The notes beneath the pieces are model-generated. The model searched no databases. It was given only the letters and a program-made list of their open reading frames with translations, and was not told the DNA's origin. A program made the position numbers and the translations under genes. From Glandiceps talaboti (lineage: Eukaryota > Hemichordata > Enteropneusta > Spengelidae), in the NCBI RefSeq assembly GCF_964340395.1, contig NC_135550.1, forward strand, positions 24,695,176 to 24,759,175: a stretch of DNA of 64,000 bases. Reading direction: 5' to 3'. This document shows positions 1-11,479 of the stretch, in pieces; the first letter of the stretch is position 1; the number at the start of each line of letters is the position of its first letter.

Positions 1-1170
1 ACCCTCTAATATGTACTATCTTCATACTTTTAACATACTGCTGCAAGCAACAAAAAAGAAAGAAAAAAAAAACATCCCTGCAAAAGGCAAAGATATGTGT
101 AGTTTTTGCTTGAATTTTCTTTCAAAACAAAAATAGTGAGGGATAAGTTGAATTGTATATCTTCACTACTTGAAATGTTTACCATAGATATTTTGTACTT
201 TTGTGATCTAATATGAATGCCAATTATGTTATTTTGATAGTAATGTACTCATGTTGTCATCATACCCAAACTTTGTCAAAGTATTATGGAATTGTTTTTA
301 CTATACCATGTTTTTTTCTGGTAAAATACATTCCAATGTGATTAGAAATACCACAAAAACATCACTCCAATTTGTGTCGGCCATACCTAACACAATTTCA
401 ACAACAACAAAATTAATATTATGATTTATTAAACTTTATTTTGGAGGAAAAAAAGAATGCAACAATGCTAAATAAAAAGGAAACAAGAAAAAGGGGGAAA
501 AAAAGAAATAAAAAAAACCACACAAATACAAGATTTTAGTAGGTCTCAAAAAAGACAAAACTGACAATACTAGTCATGTAACACTCAACCTAAACATTGG
601 AAATCCTAAGAGTAGATTATTTCTTATTTTTTATTCAGATATTGTTTGTTTTGTTTTGCAAACTTAGGGACAAAAGTATCTTTAAAAATGTGAATTGCAA
701 GAGAACATTGGTATTGCACGCATCATAACCCCTGTATACACATTGTCATTGTTGTGGCAAATTGCTTTCATTTCAAATTTTTTCAGTAAAGTTGCATGTG
801 CTGGAACTGAATTTTTTTTCCGTACAGTAAAAACTTATAATACAGTAGTCTAGTATTGGTTTACTGAGTATGCATGCACTGAACCAAACAAAATGCATCT
901 TCTTGCACTGTTTCTACGTGACAAAGTTTGGGTTGACCTCAGTGCTGAACAAATGACCTTCCATGCTATAAAACAACTTTGTACAGCAGTGAATTGCATT
1001 TCAAAAGCTCGCTTTGTTCTGTAACCAAATGAAAATGAAATTATTCAAAGATTTGTGGAAAGAAGTGAGCACCTGAAACTTTTATTGGTAAAGAAGGTAA
1101 CAATACTATGATTCAAATTTATGCTTGCAAAGTTCCTTGTACCATTGTGTTGGGGTCAAACACTACACAT
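1..1170. other. AT-rich non-coding stretch
   Basis: The stretch has many homopolymer A and T runs, stops in all frames and no repeat array. If the + strand gene model is right, it lies within an upstream intron. I see no gene, RNA or recognisable mobile element in it. Confidence 0.5.
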
Positions 1171-1176
1171 AAAAGA

Positions 1177-1770
1177 CATGAGAAACTAACCATAATAACA
1201 CTTCCTAAGTTGCTAAGGTTGAAACTTGCCATGGAAACACACCCTCTGTTGGCGTGGGTGAAACTTATCATAATAACATACCCTATGGAGTAATGGTTGA
1301 AACTTACCATAATAACACACCCTATGTAGTAATGGTTGAAACTTACCATAATAACATACCCTATGTAGTAATGGTTGAAACTTACCATAGTAACATATCC
1401 TCTGTTGTAATGGTTGAAACTTACCATAGTAACACACCCTCTGTTGTAATGGTTGAAACTTACCATAGTAACACACCCTATGTAGTAATGGTTGAAACTT
1501 ACCATAGTAACACACCCTCTGTAGTAATGGTTGAAACTTACCATAATAACATACCCTATGTAGTAATGGTTGAAACTTACCATAATAACATACCCTATGT
1601 AGTAATGGTTGAAACTTACCATAGTAACATACCCTATGTAGTAATGGTTGAAACTTACCATAGTAACATACCCTATGTAGTAATGGTTGAAACTTACCAT
1701 AGTAACATACCCTATGTAGTAATGGTTGAAACTTACCATAATAACACACCCTCTGTTGTAACTTACACCT
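1177..1770. repeat. 39-bp minisatellite, about 15 copies
   Basis: Tandem units of 39 bp share the core ATGGTTGAAACTTACCATA followed by a variable part (AACATACCCTATGTAGTA or CACACCCTCTGTTGTA types). The first two or three copies, near 1177-1290, are the most diverged. Because 39 is a multiple of three, frames stay open through the array on both strands: the + frame gives repeats of MVETYHNNIPYVV and the - frame gives MVSFNHYYIGYVT. These frames follow from the unit length and are not evidence of a gene. Confidence 0.95.
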
Positions 1771-3580
1771 ATAAAATTTTCCTCCTCCTACTGACATTTT
1801 CATTCTGTATGATAGTTTCATGATTTTCAGTGTTTTGTCATCCAAAAGTGGGCTCTTTTACAAAATGTCAGAGTGAGTTAGGTTTGGCAACCAGACATTT
1901 CTATACATTTGTACTCATTGAGGAAACTGTAATAAAAAGCTTATTGTGTTGGCAACTGGATATCTTTGTATACCGCTGAAAAACATTTGGATAAAATGGC
2001 CCTGACACAGGTGATTGAAACTAGATATATTTGTACAGTTTTTGCCAGCTGAAAAAAAGTGTTGCAACGAATGGCTATAATGTTTGGAATCAGGTATTTT
2101 ACATTTCTGTACATTTGTACAAGCTGACAAAAGTGTTGCAATGAATGGCTACATGTGTTTGGAAACAGACATATTAGTGGTGGCTTGTAGACGACTTGCT
2201 GAAATCTGATTTCGTCTGTAAATCACAGCTGTTGCAACACTTGATGTCAATTGCATGTGTTTGTACATCTACTGTGGTTAGTGATAAGTAGCATTTTTGC
2301 ACAACTTTCAGAAAAGTTTTCAGGGTTAGATTTCATCAACAAACAAGTCTTCCCAGCTGTCACATGTCCTTTTCATAATTGAATATTATACATGTATAAT
2401 TGAATATTAGGTGTGTCTGTTTGTATGTATAGGCGCGTGTGCATATGTGTGCGCATGGATGCACATATGTGTATATGTGAGGATGTGTATGTGCATGTAT
2501 AGTTGTATGATTTCAGATTTTCGTTTAGAACAGTGTGATCATATTTTTCAAAATTTGTCTTTCAGAGGTGACTATGATTTATACATTTTTTGAGCATTTT
2601 ACATGCAAAAAAATTCCCATTCCAAAAATGAATTCATAAATGTATTATTATCACGTAAATTCTTCATCAAATGTGCTTTTAATATGAAAAATCTGTAGGA
2701 ATACTATTTAAAAAGTATAAAAAGTTGATTTTATAAGTTGCAAAAAAAAAGTTTTTGAACCTATATTTCATGGATGTAAAAACACTTGCCTTTTGGCTAC
2801 AGTCCCTAGGTAATAAACTAAACAGTGTTCATATTCGTCATAAAAAATTCATGTTTTGTCATTTGAAAGGACAAGATATAAACAAAGCAAGGTAGAGTGC
2901 ATATATAAGGACACACCTCCTTCTGTTTTGTTTTGCCACAAACACCACCACTGTGTTGTTGAGCACGGCCCCAGATCCATGTACTACTTTATCCATGATA
3001 GCATGCTACATTAATAGTGTACAACACCTGAGCTGTGAAAAATGAATTTGATCTCTGATTTTTCCTTTCTGCATGAGTAATGCCAGCCGTAGGGTAGTGA
3101 TCAGAAAAGCTATGATTCGATTCAGCTTATTGTGGCGGGCCCTAAGTGAAAATATGCTGTCGGATGGAACACGGTGCAGGTATCATCTTCAGTTGTATGC
3201 ATATACATAAATGAGTCATAGTATGGTATTAGTATTATGTGTAGCTTGGAGGGAGTCATTTGGAGAGTGATTCCCCGGTGGTTTTACCTACTCCACTCTT
3301 CTCTGCTTGTCTGGGATTTGAATTGTCAGGCCTGATTGAAAATGATGCACCCGATATCACCAATTGGACATATCATATGCAAATGGTACAAATCTTGTGG
3401 CATAATATGATGGGAGGAGGGCTGTCAATGTAAATTTCCCCTGTGAATCTAAATGTCTTTTTGGAGTGCAAGAGATATAGAGTGGCAGTTCATAGTTAAT
3501 CATATTGATTTACTTCTAAGTAAAGCTAACAGATACAAAAGTTTAAAACTGTATCTCAACAACATTTAGACAGATCTGTA
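1771..3580. other. Non-coding stretch, no recognisable feature
   Basis: This is mostly AT-rich unique sequence. A short imperfect GT/GTAT-rich patch lies near 2410-2500. I found no coding exon with splice borders and no mobile element signature. Confidence 0.45.
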
Positions 3581-3581
3581 T

Positions 3582-5550
3582 CATGGCCTGGCAAGTGATA
3601 GCCTCCCCCCCCCCTCATATCTGTAGAGTGGCATGGCAAGTGATAGCCCCCCCCCCCTCATATCTGTAGAGTGGCCTGGCAAGTGATAGCCCCCCCCCCC
3701 CCCTATATCTGTAGAGTGGCCTGGCAAGTGATAACCCCATCATATCTGTAGAGTGGCCTATTAAGTGATAACCCCCATCATATCTGTAGTGTGGCCTGGC
3801 AAGTAATAGCCCCCATCATATATGTAGAGTGGCCAGGCAAGTGATAACCCCATCATATATGTAGAGTGGCCTGGCAAGTGATAACCCCATCATATATGTA
3901 GAGTGGCCTGGCAAGTGATAGCCCCCATCATATCTGTAGAGTGGCCTGGCAAGTGATAGCCCCATCATATATGTAGAGTGGCCAGGCAAGTGATAACCCC
4001 ATCATATATGTAGAGTGGCCTGGCAAGTGATAACCCCATCATATATGTAGAGTGGCCTGGCAAGTGATAGCCCCCCCCCCCCCCCCATCATATCTGTAGA
4101 GTGGCATGGCAAGTGATAGCCCCAATCATGTATGTAGAATGGCCTGGCAAGTGATCACCCCCATCATATATGTAGAGTGGCCTGGCAAGTGATAGCCACC
4201 CCACCCCCCACCCCCATCATATCTGTAGAGTGACATGGCAAGTGATAGCCCCCAATCATATATGTAGAGTGGCCTTGCAAGTGATAACCCCATCATATAT
4301 GTAGAGTGGCCTGGCAAGTGATAGCCCCCCCCCCCCCCCATATCTTTATAGTGGCATGGCAAGTGATAGCCCCCATATTTGTATAGTGACCTGGCAAGTG
4401 ATAGCCAATATCTGTATAGCGGCCTGGCAAATGATAGCCCCTATATCTGTAGAGTGGCCTGGCAAGTGATAACTCCCATCATATCTGTAGAGTGGCCTGG
4501 CAAATGATAGCCCCTATATCTGTAGAGTGGCCTGGCAAGTGATAACTCCCATCATATCTGTAGAGTGGCCTGGCAAGTGATAACCCCATCATATCTGTAG
4601 AGTGGCCTGGCAAGTGATAGCCCCCATCATATCTGTAGAGTGGCCTGGCAAGTGATAACCCCATCATATATGTAGAGTGGCCTGGCAAGTGATAGCCCCC
4701 CCCCCCCCCCCCCCATATCTTTATAGTGGCATGGCAAGTGATAGCCCCCATATTTGTATAGTGACCTGGCAAGTGATAGCCAATATCTGTATAGCGGCCT
4801 GGCAAATGATAGCCCCTATATCTGTAGAGTGGCCTGGCAAGTGATAACTCCCATCATATCTGTAGAGTGGCCTGGCAAGTGATAACTCCCATCATATCTG
4901 TAGAATGGCCTGGCAAGTGATAACCTCCATCATATATCATCATGTATAGCGGCCTGGCAAATGATAGCCCCTATATCTGTAGAGTGGCCTGGCAAGTGAT
5001 AACTCCCATCATATCTGTAGAATGGCCTGGCAAGTGATAACCCCCATCATATCTGTAGAATGGCCTGGCAAGTGATAACCCCCATCATATATCATCATGT
5101 AGAGTGGCCTGGCAAGTGATAGCCCCATCATATCTGTAGAGTGGCCTGGCAAGTGATAGCCCCATCATATCTGTAGAATGGCCTGGCAAGTGATAACCCC
5201 CATCATATCTGTAGAATGGCCTGACAAGTGATAACCCCATCATATCTGTAGAGTGGCCTGGCAAGTGATAACCCCCATCATATCTGTAGAATGGCCTGGC
5301 AAGTGATAACCCCCATCATATCTGTAGAATGGCCTGGCAAGTGATAACCCCCATCATATCTGTAGAATGGCCTGGCAAGTGATAACCCCCATCATATATC
5401 ATCATGTAGAGTGGCCTGGCAAGTGATAGCCCCATCATATCTGTAGAGTGGCCTGACAAGTGGTAACTCCCATCATATCTGTAGAGTGGCCTGGCAAGTG
5501 ATAGCCCCATCATATCTGTAGAGTGGCCAGGCAAGTGATAGCCCATAGAC
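3582..5550. repeat. Long minisatellite (unit about 37-50 bp), with poly-C runs
   Basis: About 50 tandem units carry the core GTAGAGTGGCCTGGCAAGTG followed by ATAGCCCC or ATAACCCC and CATCATATCTG. The C run varies from 4 to about 18 bases. A higher-order repeat is visible: the block with CATATCTTTATAGTGGCATG, TATTTGTATAGTGACC and CAATATCTGTATAGCGGCC occurs near 4339 and again near 4714, about 375 bp apart. The minus-strand open frames reading YHLPGHSTYMMG-like repeats are artefacts of the array. The G-rich minus strand could form quadruplexes where the runs are long. Confidence 0.95.
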
Positions 5551-7340
5551 AGTGGTCTATGACAGCCCCTATCATATCTGTGCTGCTTCACTCCAGCCTG
5601 CCATCTGGGTAGCTGTACTGAAAATAGTGTTTGCATTGTCATAACTGCAATTACTGATATAAATGGTTCAATTAGAGCTTTTCCCCCTGTGACATTTGTC
5701 TCGTTCTTTCCCCCAGCTTTCACAAAAAATAATATGAAAAGAAAAAAAGAATGTCACCAGTTTTGACATTCTTTTTGTGTGTGTTACAAAACACATGTTT
5801 GTTAGTTTGCCTGACTTTGTTCTAAAACATATTGCATCAGTAGTGCACATCACAATAGACAAAGCCTTTGGTTTTAGTTTTTCTTGCCATCTATTCACAG
5901 CCTTTCAAATTATTTTTCCGGCCACCTTTCCAGTAATGTACTCGAAGAGTGAAAAGCTTATTGTAGCTATTAATATTCATAGAAAACAACTTGTTGAAAG
6001 CTTTGGAGTCGACATCTCTAACCCTGCAGCTTCCCCTGTCTACATTTGTGACATGTGCATGTTAACAATATGGTCACATGTCGTGCTCATCATTTTCTGT
6101 TCCTGTGCAACATTTAGTCGAGTACCACATTGTGTATCCAGTGTATTGATCAAAGTATTACATTGTTGTCAAAGTGTATTCACCAAGTATATCTTTGTTT
6201 TGAAAAGAGTGTTCACTATCCTACATACAGTTAAACATTGAAAATTTACACACTAAGAGTATAGTCCTGCTAAAAGTGTGTTTACAATCCCCAATCATTG
6301 ATGACATTCATTGGAGGTGAGAATTGTAGTAATGTTGAAAATAGTAGATACAGACGTTTCAAGCAACAACTCTGCATCAATGTAAGGCTAGCTAGAACAA
6401 ATACTGTGATCCAAATTCAAATATTCAAGGCAATGAAATATAAATGGAAAATACTACCTATGATCACCAAAGCATGCACAAAGGATCACAACTAGATGAA
6501 TTGCAGGAATTATGATCATTTTCCTCTAATCAGGTAATTACTAATGGTTCTAATCTACAGGTAAAATGTTCAGTATTTTCGCACAAAAAATTGTTGTCAC
6601 TTGTAATGTGCAATAATCACATATTTATTTGTTTAATGTATAAAACCTTGAACATTTTACTGTCAAATCTGTTTTCACAACTGAGAAAGGAAAAATGAAA
6701 TTCACAGCCTGGGACATTGATAGAAACCGTGATGATAGCGGCAGTGCGTCATATGCAAAAAAAAAGTGTTGTCACCTACTAATTTGCCAACTTCAGTTGA
6801 ATGTGTCTGAGGTGTGAAGTGTCTATCTATAGGTTCTTGATGCAAAATATTGTCCGGTGAACGTTTCATGAATGATAGTCAAGTCTTGAGAAGGCCCAAG
6901 TAAAGTGTTTTTGAAGATGCCAAATGTCAAAGCAATTTGCTGCTATTGTATGGAAGGGTTCTTGTATCAAATGAGGGAAAATGTGTGAGATCTAATCAAC
7001 CCACTCAGACCATTGGTGCTGGCGTACACTGTGACTTTTGTTATCTCACAAATTCATCAGTCTTACTTTTACTCTCACAAAAAAATAAATGTCAAAATAT
7101 GAGATGAGAAAACTCTCAGAGAAAATGATTGTATTATTGACTTGCAAACTCAACAGATTTATTTTACCCTTGCAAAATAAACTAAAAAATCATACAATAT
7201 ATTAAATTAAAAGATGAGGAAACTCATGACAAAATAATTGTATTTGGGTAGAAAATATTATAGTCAAAACATTACACATTTGTGTGGTATCACAAAGGTG
7301 TTTTAGCACAACTGAACTGTAAAGTGCAGTAGTGCTATAG
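5551..7340. other. Non-coding stretch with one long but unconvincing open frame
   Basis: A + frame is open for 154 codons at 5777-6241 starting with ATG. Its product is rich in F, V, I and C with no family signature, and no splice or promoter context supports it. The remainder (6241-7340) is AT-rich with no recognisable feature. Confidence 0.4.
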
Positions 7341-7342
7341 GC

Positions 7343-7370
7343 ATGGCAAAGTCTGTGTCTGTCTGTGTCT

Positions 7371-7407
<37 letters not shown>

Positions 7408-7460
7408 CGTGTGTGCGTGCGTGCGTGCGTGCGTGTGTGTGTGTGTGTGTGTGTGTGTCT

Positions 7461-7498
<38 letters not shown>

Positions 7499-7530
7499 TG
7501 TGCGTGCGTGCGTGTGTGTGTGTGTGTTTT
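7343..7530. repeat. (GT)n / (GTGC)n microsatellite
   Basis: Nearly pure GT dinucleotides are interrupted by CTGT and GCGT motifs, followed by a T run at 7527-7539. All overlapping open frames (CVCVCV or THTHTH peptides) are repeat artefacts. Confidence 0.95.
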
Positions 7531-7537
7531 TTTTTTT

Positions 7538-7850
7538 TTGGTCAAACATCTTTAATTCCAAAATTATTGAGCAGATTGGGTTGAAATATGATGGGAACAT
7601 TCTTAGTGGAGTTTAGATTAAGAATTGTTCATGACATGATGATCCCATCAGTGATATGCAAATTAGGTCTAAAAATGTGTCTTTTTTGTCAAAAATATAT
7701 AGTTCCAAAACTACTGAGCAGATTGGGCTGAAATTTAATGGGGATGCATCTGGGGATGTGTAGATGAAGTTGTATTCATAATGTGATGATCCCATCAGGG
7801 ATATGCAAATTAGGTCTAAAAATCTCAATTTTGGTCAAAAACTGATATCT
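7538..7850. repeat. Diverged tandem repeat, unit about 145 bp, two copies plus a part
   Basis: Two adjacent copies share TTGGTCAAA/TTTGTCAAA, GAGCAGATTGGG, TGAAAT, GATGATCCCATCA and ATATGCAAATTAGGTCTAAA. A third partial copy begins near 7830 (TTTTGGTCAAAAACTG). Each full copy contains an octamer-like ATGCAAAT. It is probably a fragment of a dispersed or tandem element family. No coding frame is seen. Confidence 0.7.
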
Positions 7851-7924
7851 TGAAACTTCATGGTGAATGGGTTGAAACTTGGTGAGGATGTTTCTGGAGG
7901 TATTATTCTGCAGTTATTGTTGAA

Positions 7925-8200
7925 AACATTTTGACACAATTGGGCCTAGCAACCATGACCACACTCTTAGCAACAGTGAAATGACGATGTGTATTACAAA
8001 GGGATGGGTAGGTAAGTGACTAAAGATTCAAAAAAAATTATGCAAATATGCCTAGCAACAGGACCATACCTATAGCAACAGCTAAATGATGGTTTATATT
8101 GCAAAGATGAAAAGTGGGAAGGGTAGGCAAGTTAATAAAGATTCCAAAAATGTATGCAAATATCCCTGGCAACAAGACCATGTCCATAGCATTAGCCATA
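7925..8200. repeat. Diverged tandem repeat, unit about 120 bp, about 2.5 copies
   Basis: Three units share CCTAGCAAC(A/C), GACCATA/GACCAC, TAGCAACAG, AAATGATGG/AAATGACGATG, ATTACAAAG and TAAAGATTC, each followed by a TATGCAAATA-type motif. It directly follows the 145-bp repeat and may be part of the same composite element. Confidence 0.6.
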
Positions 8201-9084
8201 TATAGTTGTGCTATAACGCCATTGGCACTATTTTTGAGATATGACATGAAGTAAAATGTTTTCAGCATTGACTAACACCTAATTTTAGCACTATGCAGTG
8301 CTAGCTAGGTATAATTTTAGTGACTATAAACCGTGGAGAGCCTTTAAAAAAACCTACAATACTTGAATCTACCTTATGTTCATAACAAGCAACTCCAAAA
8401 AAATGACCTGCTGAGTTGCTGTGAAGAGCTGTAACACATCAACAGAGAGCTCTTTCAGTGAAGTTCCTAAAAGGAGCTCTTTATCTTGTGTGTGTGTGTA
8501 TGTATGGAAGTATACATGCGTGTATGTGTTAAATAACCATACCATACCATGCTCTCCGATTTGTTTGGAGTATCCTTTTGGGTTTAAACATGATTCTCCT
8601 TCATCAAAATAAGCACTGTTACCTTTCTTGTTTGTATTTTGCACACAGTTACAAAAAAAATGAGCCATGTCAATGGCATGTGTTCATGATATACATATAT
8701 ATGATGGTACTTCTGAACTTGAGAGATACTTTATATTTTGAAATTTGTGAAGTATGGTTCTCTTGTCACCAACCAGAATGTTTTTAACATGAATACAAAA
8801 TTACAACCCCGATGCTTTGTATAGCATTTCTCATGTGGCGTTTACGCGGTATGGAGTTGATTTTTGGCGACATGAAATTTACATCATAACTAACAGTGTA
8901 TGTAGAAACAGTGCTAATTCTGCAATATGTTATAATCTGTTATTTGTTTAATACAAAGTTGAAAAATCCATTTTTTTTACAGAAAAATATTTAAATTGTG
9001 TTTCTTATCACAAGTATTAGGAATTATAAATATTTTGTTGTGAATGACAAAGCAACATTCATCTTTGTTTTTATTTACCACCAG
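8200..9084. other. AT-rich intronic stretch upstream of the first visible exon
   Basis: No repeat array or coding exon is seen until the acceptor at 9083-9084. The pyrimidine-rich sequence just before it (TTTTTATTTACCACCAG) fits a 3' splice site. Confidence 0.4.
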
Positions 9085-9145
9085 GTCAAAGTCAACAGTA
9101 TAACAGGTATCAGGATAACAGAGGTTCAAACACTTCGTACGGAAG
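9085..9145 (+). CDS. Internal exon of a Q/G/Y-rich RNA-binding-type protein (partial gene)
   Basis: This 61-nt exon is bounded by an acceptor (ACCACCAG) and a strong donor (GGAAG|GTGAGT). It starts with the last two bases of a codon (GT) and ends with the first two bases of another (AG). The frame with these phases reads QSQQYNRYQDNRGSNTSYG, the same Gln/Asn/Tyr/Gly/Ser-rich low-complexity composition as the next exon. The terminal AG joins the first base of the 42550 exon to make AGA (Arg). I chose this frame because the phases join; the frame that starts upstream (ITGIRITEV...) runs through the intron sequence. It should be part of the disordered C-terminal tail of a nuclear RNA-binding protein. 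Catalytic or RNA-binding domains are not visible and must be encoded upstream of the window. Being short, the exon could still be chance, but composition, phase and splice sites agree. Confidence 0.7.
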
Positions 9146-9263
9146 GTGAGTATCTTGGAATGATTTTCTATATTCTCACACAGTTTTAACAGCAACTGGT
9201 AATTTTGTTTGGATCAAAGGACTGTGTTTCTGTTGATGGCATTCATCACAGTTCTCTGTCTAA

Positions 9264-9576
9264 GTGACATACATACATATACGTGTACACGTTACACATA
9301 TATATGTACACACACACATACATACATTCATACATACATACACACATACACACACATACATACACACACATACATACACACACATACATCCATATGATAT
9401 ATACATACATACATACATGCATGCATGCATGTATGCACGCATACATACATACACATACATACATACATACATACATACATACATACATACATACATACAT
9501 ACATACATACATACATACATACATACCTACATTCATACATACATACATACATACATACATACATACATACATACAT

Positions 9577-9607
<31 letters not shown>

Positions 9608-9700
9608 TACATACATACATACATACATACATACATACATACATACATACATACATACCTACATTCATACATACATACATACATACATACATACATACAT

Positions 9701-9753
<53 letters not shown>

Positions 9754-9815
9754 TACATACATACATACATACATACATACATACATACATACATACATAC
9801 ACATACATACATTTA
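9264..9815. repeat. (CATA)n / (CA)n compound microsatellite
   Basis: CATA tetramers alternate with CACA blocks. A variant block CCTACATTCATACAT occurs twice (near 9527 and 9658), showing internal duplication of about 130 bp. It starts about 120 bp after the 9085-9145 exon. Sense transcripts would carry CAUA repeats. All open frames here are repeat artefacts (YIHTYIHT or MYVCMYVC). Confidence 0.97.
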
Positions 9816-9829
9816 AAAACAATTACTAG

Positions 9830-10970
9830 CACAAACTAGAATGTTTCAACTGTAAAATTGAATTTGTTCTATAGTCCCACATCCTACCCAACAGACTTTT
9901 ATGTTGATCAAACATACTTCATTAAATGTAGGAAGTTAGGGGGTCAAAGTGGTATACTCAAGTTCCTTATTTAGCAGAACTCTCAGGTACATTAGACATA
10001 GTAAAAAGTATGTTTGTGTTGTATGTGAGTGTGTAGAAAGGGGATATATTATCATCAAATTGGATTTGTAAAATTTGAGAGTGCAACCAGTAAGCAAAAA
10101 TAGTTTCTGTGAAATAACAAAATACGAATTGTTGTAAAATAGCTGTCTTTCTGAAAACTGGGTGTATTATCATATCCATGGGACTTTCTTAATGTCTGTT
10201 TCATTTAGACTTTGGGAAATTAATAACATTGTACAGTAACTCGGAGTCTGCGATTGTATACGAAGAGAAAACTAGTTATTGAATGTGCCTGTCCATTTTT
10301 GGAAAAAAAAAAAAAAATTGAAATAAGAAACTTAATTTGTCCCATCTGTTGACAAATAATCAATAATTTAATTTGCAATGATAAATGATCAAGTTTTTCC
10401 ATAGTACAACTTCAGTGTAAATAGTTGTGCATACATGCCATCCACAGTCTTCATATTTCCTTTGTATTGAACTAAGCCGTATCATCTGTGGCTTCATTCC
10501 ACAATCCATAGATACTACCACTACCATACCGCTCCCAAAAATAAAATAAAAAACACTTCGATTTTCAAAACATTGGAGATTTGACAAAAATCTTTTTATT
10601 TATCGAGGATAGTCCTATAAATTTCAGATGCTTTAAAAAGAAGTACTTTCACCATGAGAAATTCTGCTTTTAATACCTTTACAAACGTGTTAGATCTTGA
10701 TAGAAAAGGGTAAACCTACTCCATGAAAAAAAGTAACAAAATGATTTGATAAAAAATGATGAAGCATGTTTTAGAAAAAAGCAAATGAGTAAGTTTCAGT
10801 TATTATATTTATTAAAATTCCAAAATTATGTAATGTACTTGCAATATGAACTAATATGAAATTAGAAACCAAGAAATATTGAAATGTAGCTGCAAAAATG
10901 TAAGTTATCAAAATATCAACATTTTACCTGTTGTATACACATAAATTTGTGATTATAAAACTGTCTGTAC
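9830..10970. other. AT-rich intronic stretch, no recognisable feature
   Basis: The stretch contains poly-A and poly-T runs and stops in all frames. No exon or mobile element is recognised. Confidence 0.4.
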
Positions 10971-10978
10971 ATTTATGC

Positions 10979-11475
10979 TTCAGATTATCACACATGGTTC
11001 TCGGGTTATCACTCATGGTTCTCAGATTATCCCTCTCATACTTATCAGATTATCACTCATGGTTCTCAAATTATCACTCTCATACTTCTCAGATTATCAC
11101 TTATGGTTCTCAAATTATCACTTATACTTCACAGATTGTCACTTATGGTTCTCAAATTATCACTCTTGGTTTTCATATTACTATTCTCATGGTTCTCAGA
11201 TTATCACTCATGGTTCTCAGATTATTACTCTCATGCTTCTCAGATTATGCTAATGGTTTTCAAATTATCACTCATGGTTCTCATATTACTATTCTCATGG
11301 TTCTCAGATTATCACTCATGGTTCTCATCATTCTCAGGGTTCTCAGATTATCATACTCTAATGCTCTGATATCACTCTGATGGTTCTCAGATTATCACTC
11401 ATGGTTCTCAGATTATCACTCATAATGATCAGATTATCATTCTCATGGTTCTCAGATTATCATTCTCATGATTTG
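10979..11475. repeat. Minisatellite, basic unit about 20-21 bp
   Basis: Units of the type ATTATCACTCATGGTTCTCA are repeated about 24 times, with variants (TACTTCTCAG, TATTACTATTCTCATGG) that recur as longer blocks, so there is higher-order structure. Overlapping open frames (LSLMVLR-type) arise from the unit. Confidence 0.93.
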
Positions 11476-11479
11476 GGGG

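Noticed and set aside
1177-5550. Possible CRISPR-like arrays
   Set aside because: The units are contiguous tandem minisatellites without unique spacers, and the DNA is eukaryotic.
5777-6241. 154-codon + frame starting with ATG
   Set aside because: No domain, hydrophobic AT-driven composition and no splice or promoter context. One such frame is expected by chance in this length.
9246-9839. Open frames of 134-191 codons on both strands
   Set aside because: Pure by-products of CATA/CA tetramer repeats (YIHT and MYVC peptides). The same applies to 7202-7616, 13617-14085, 18515-19058, 33118-33699, 44040-44432, 47071-47349 and 51011-51419.
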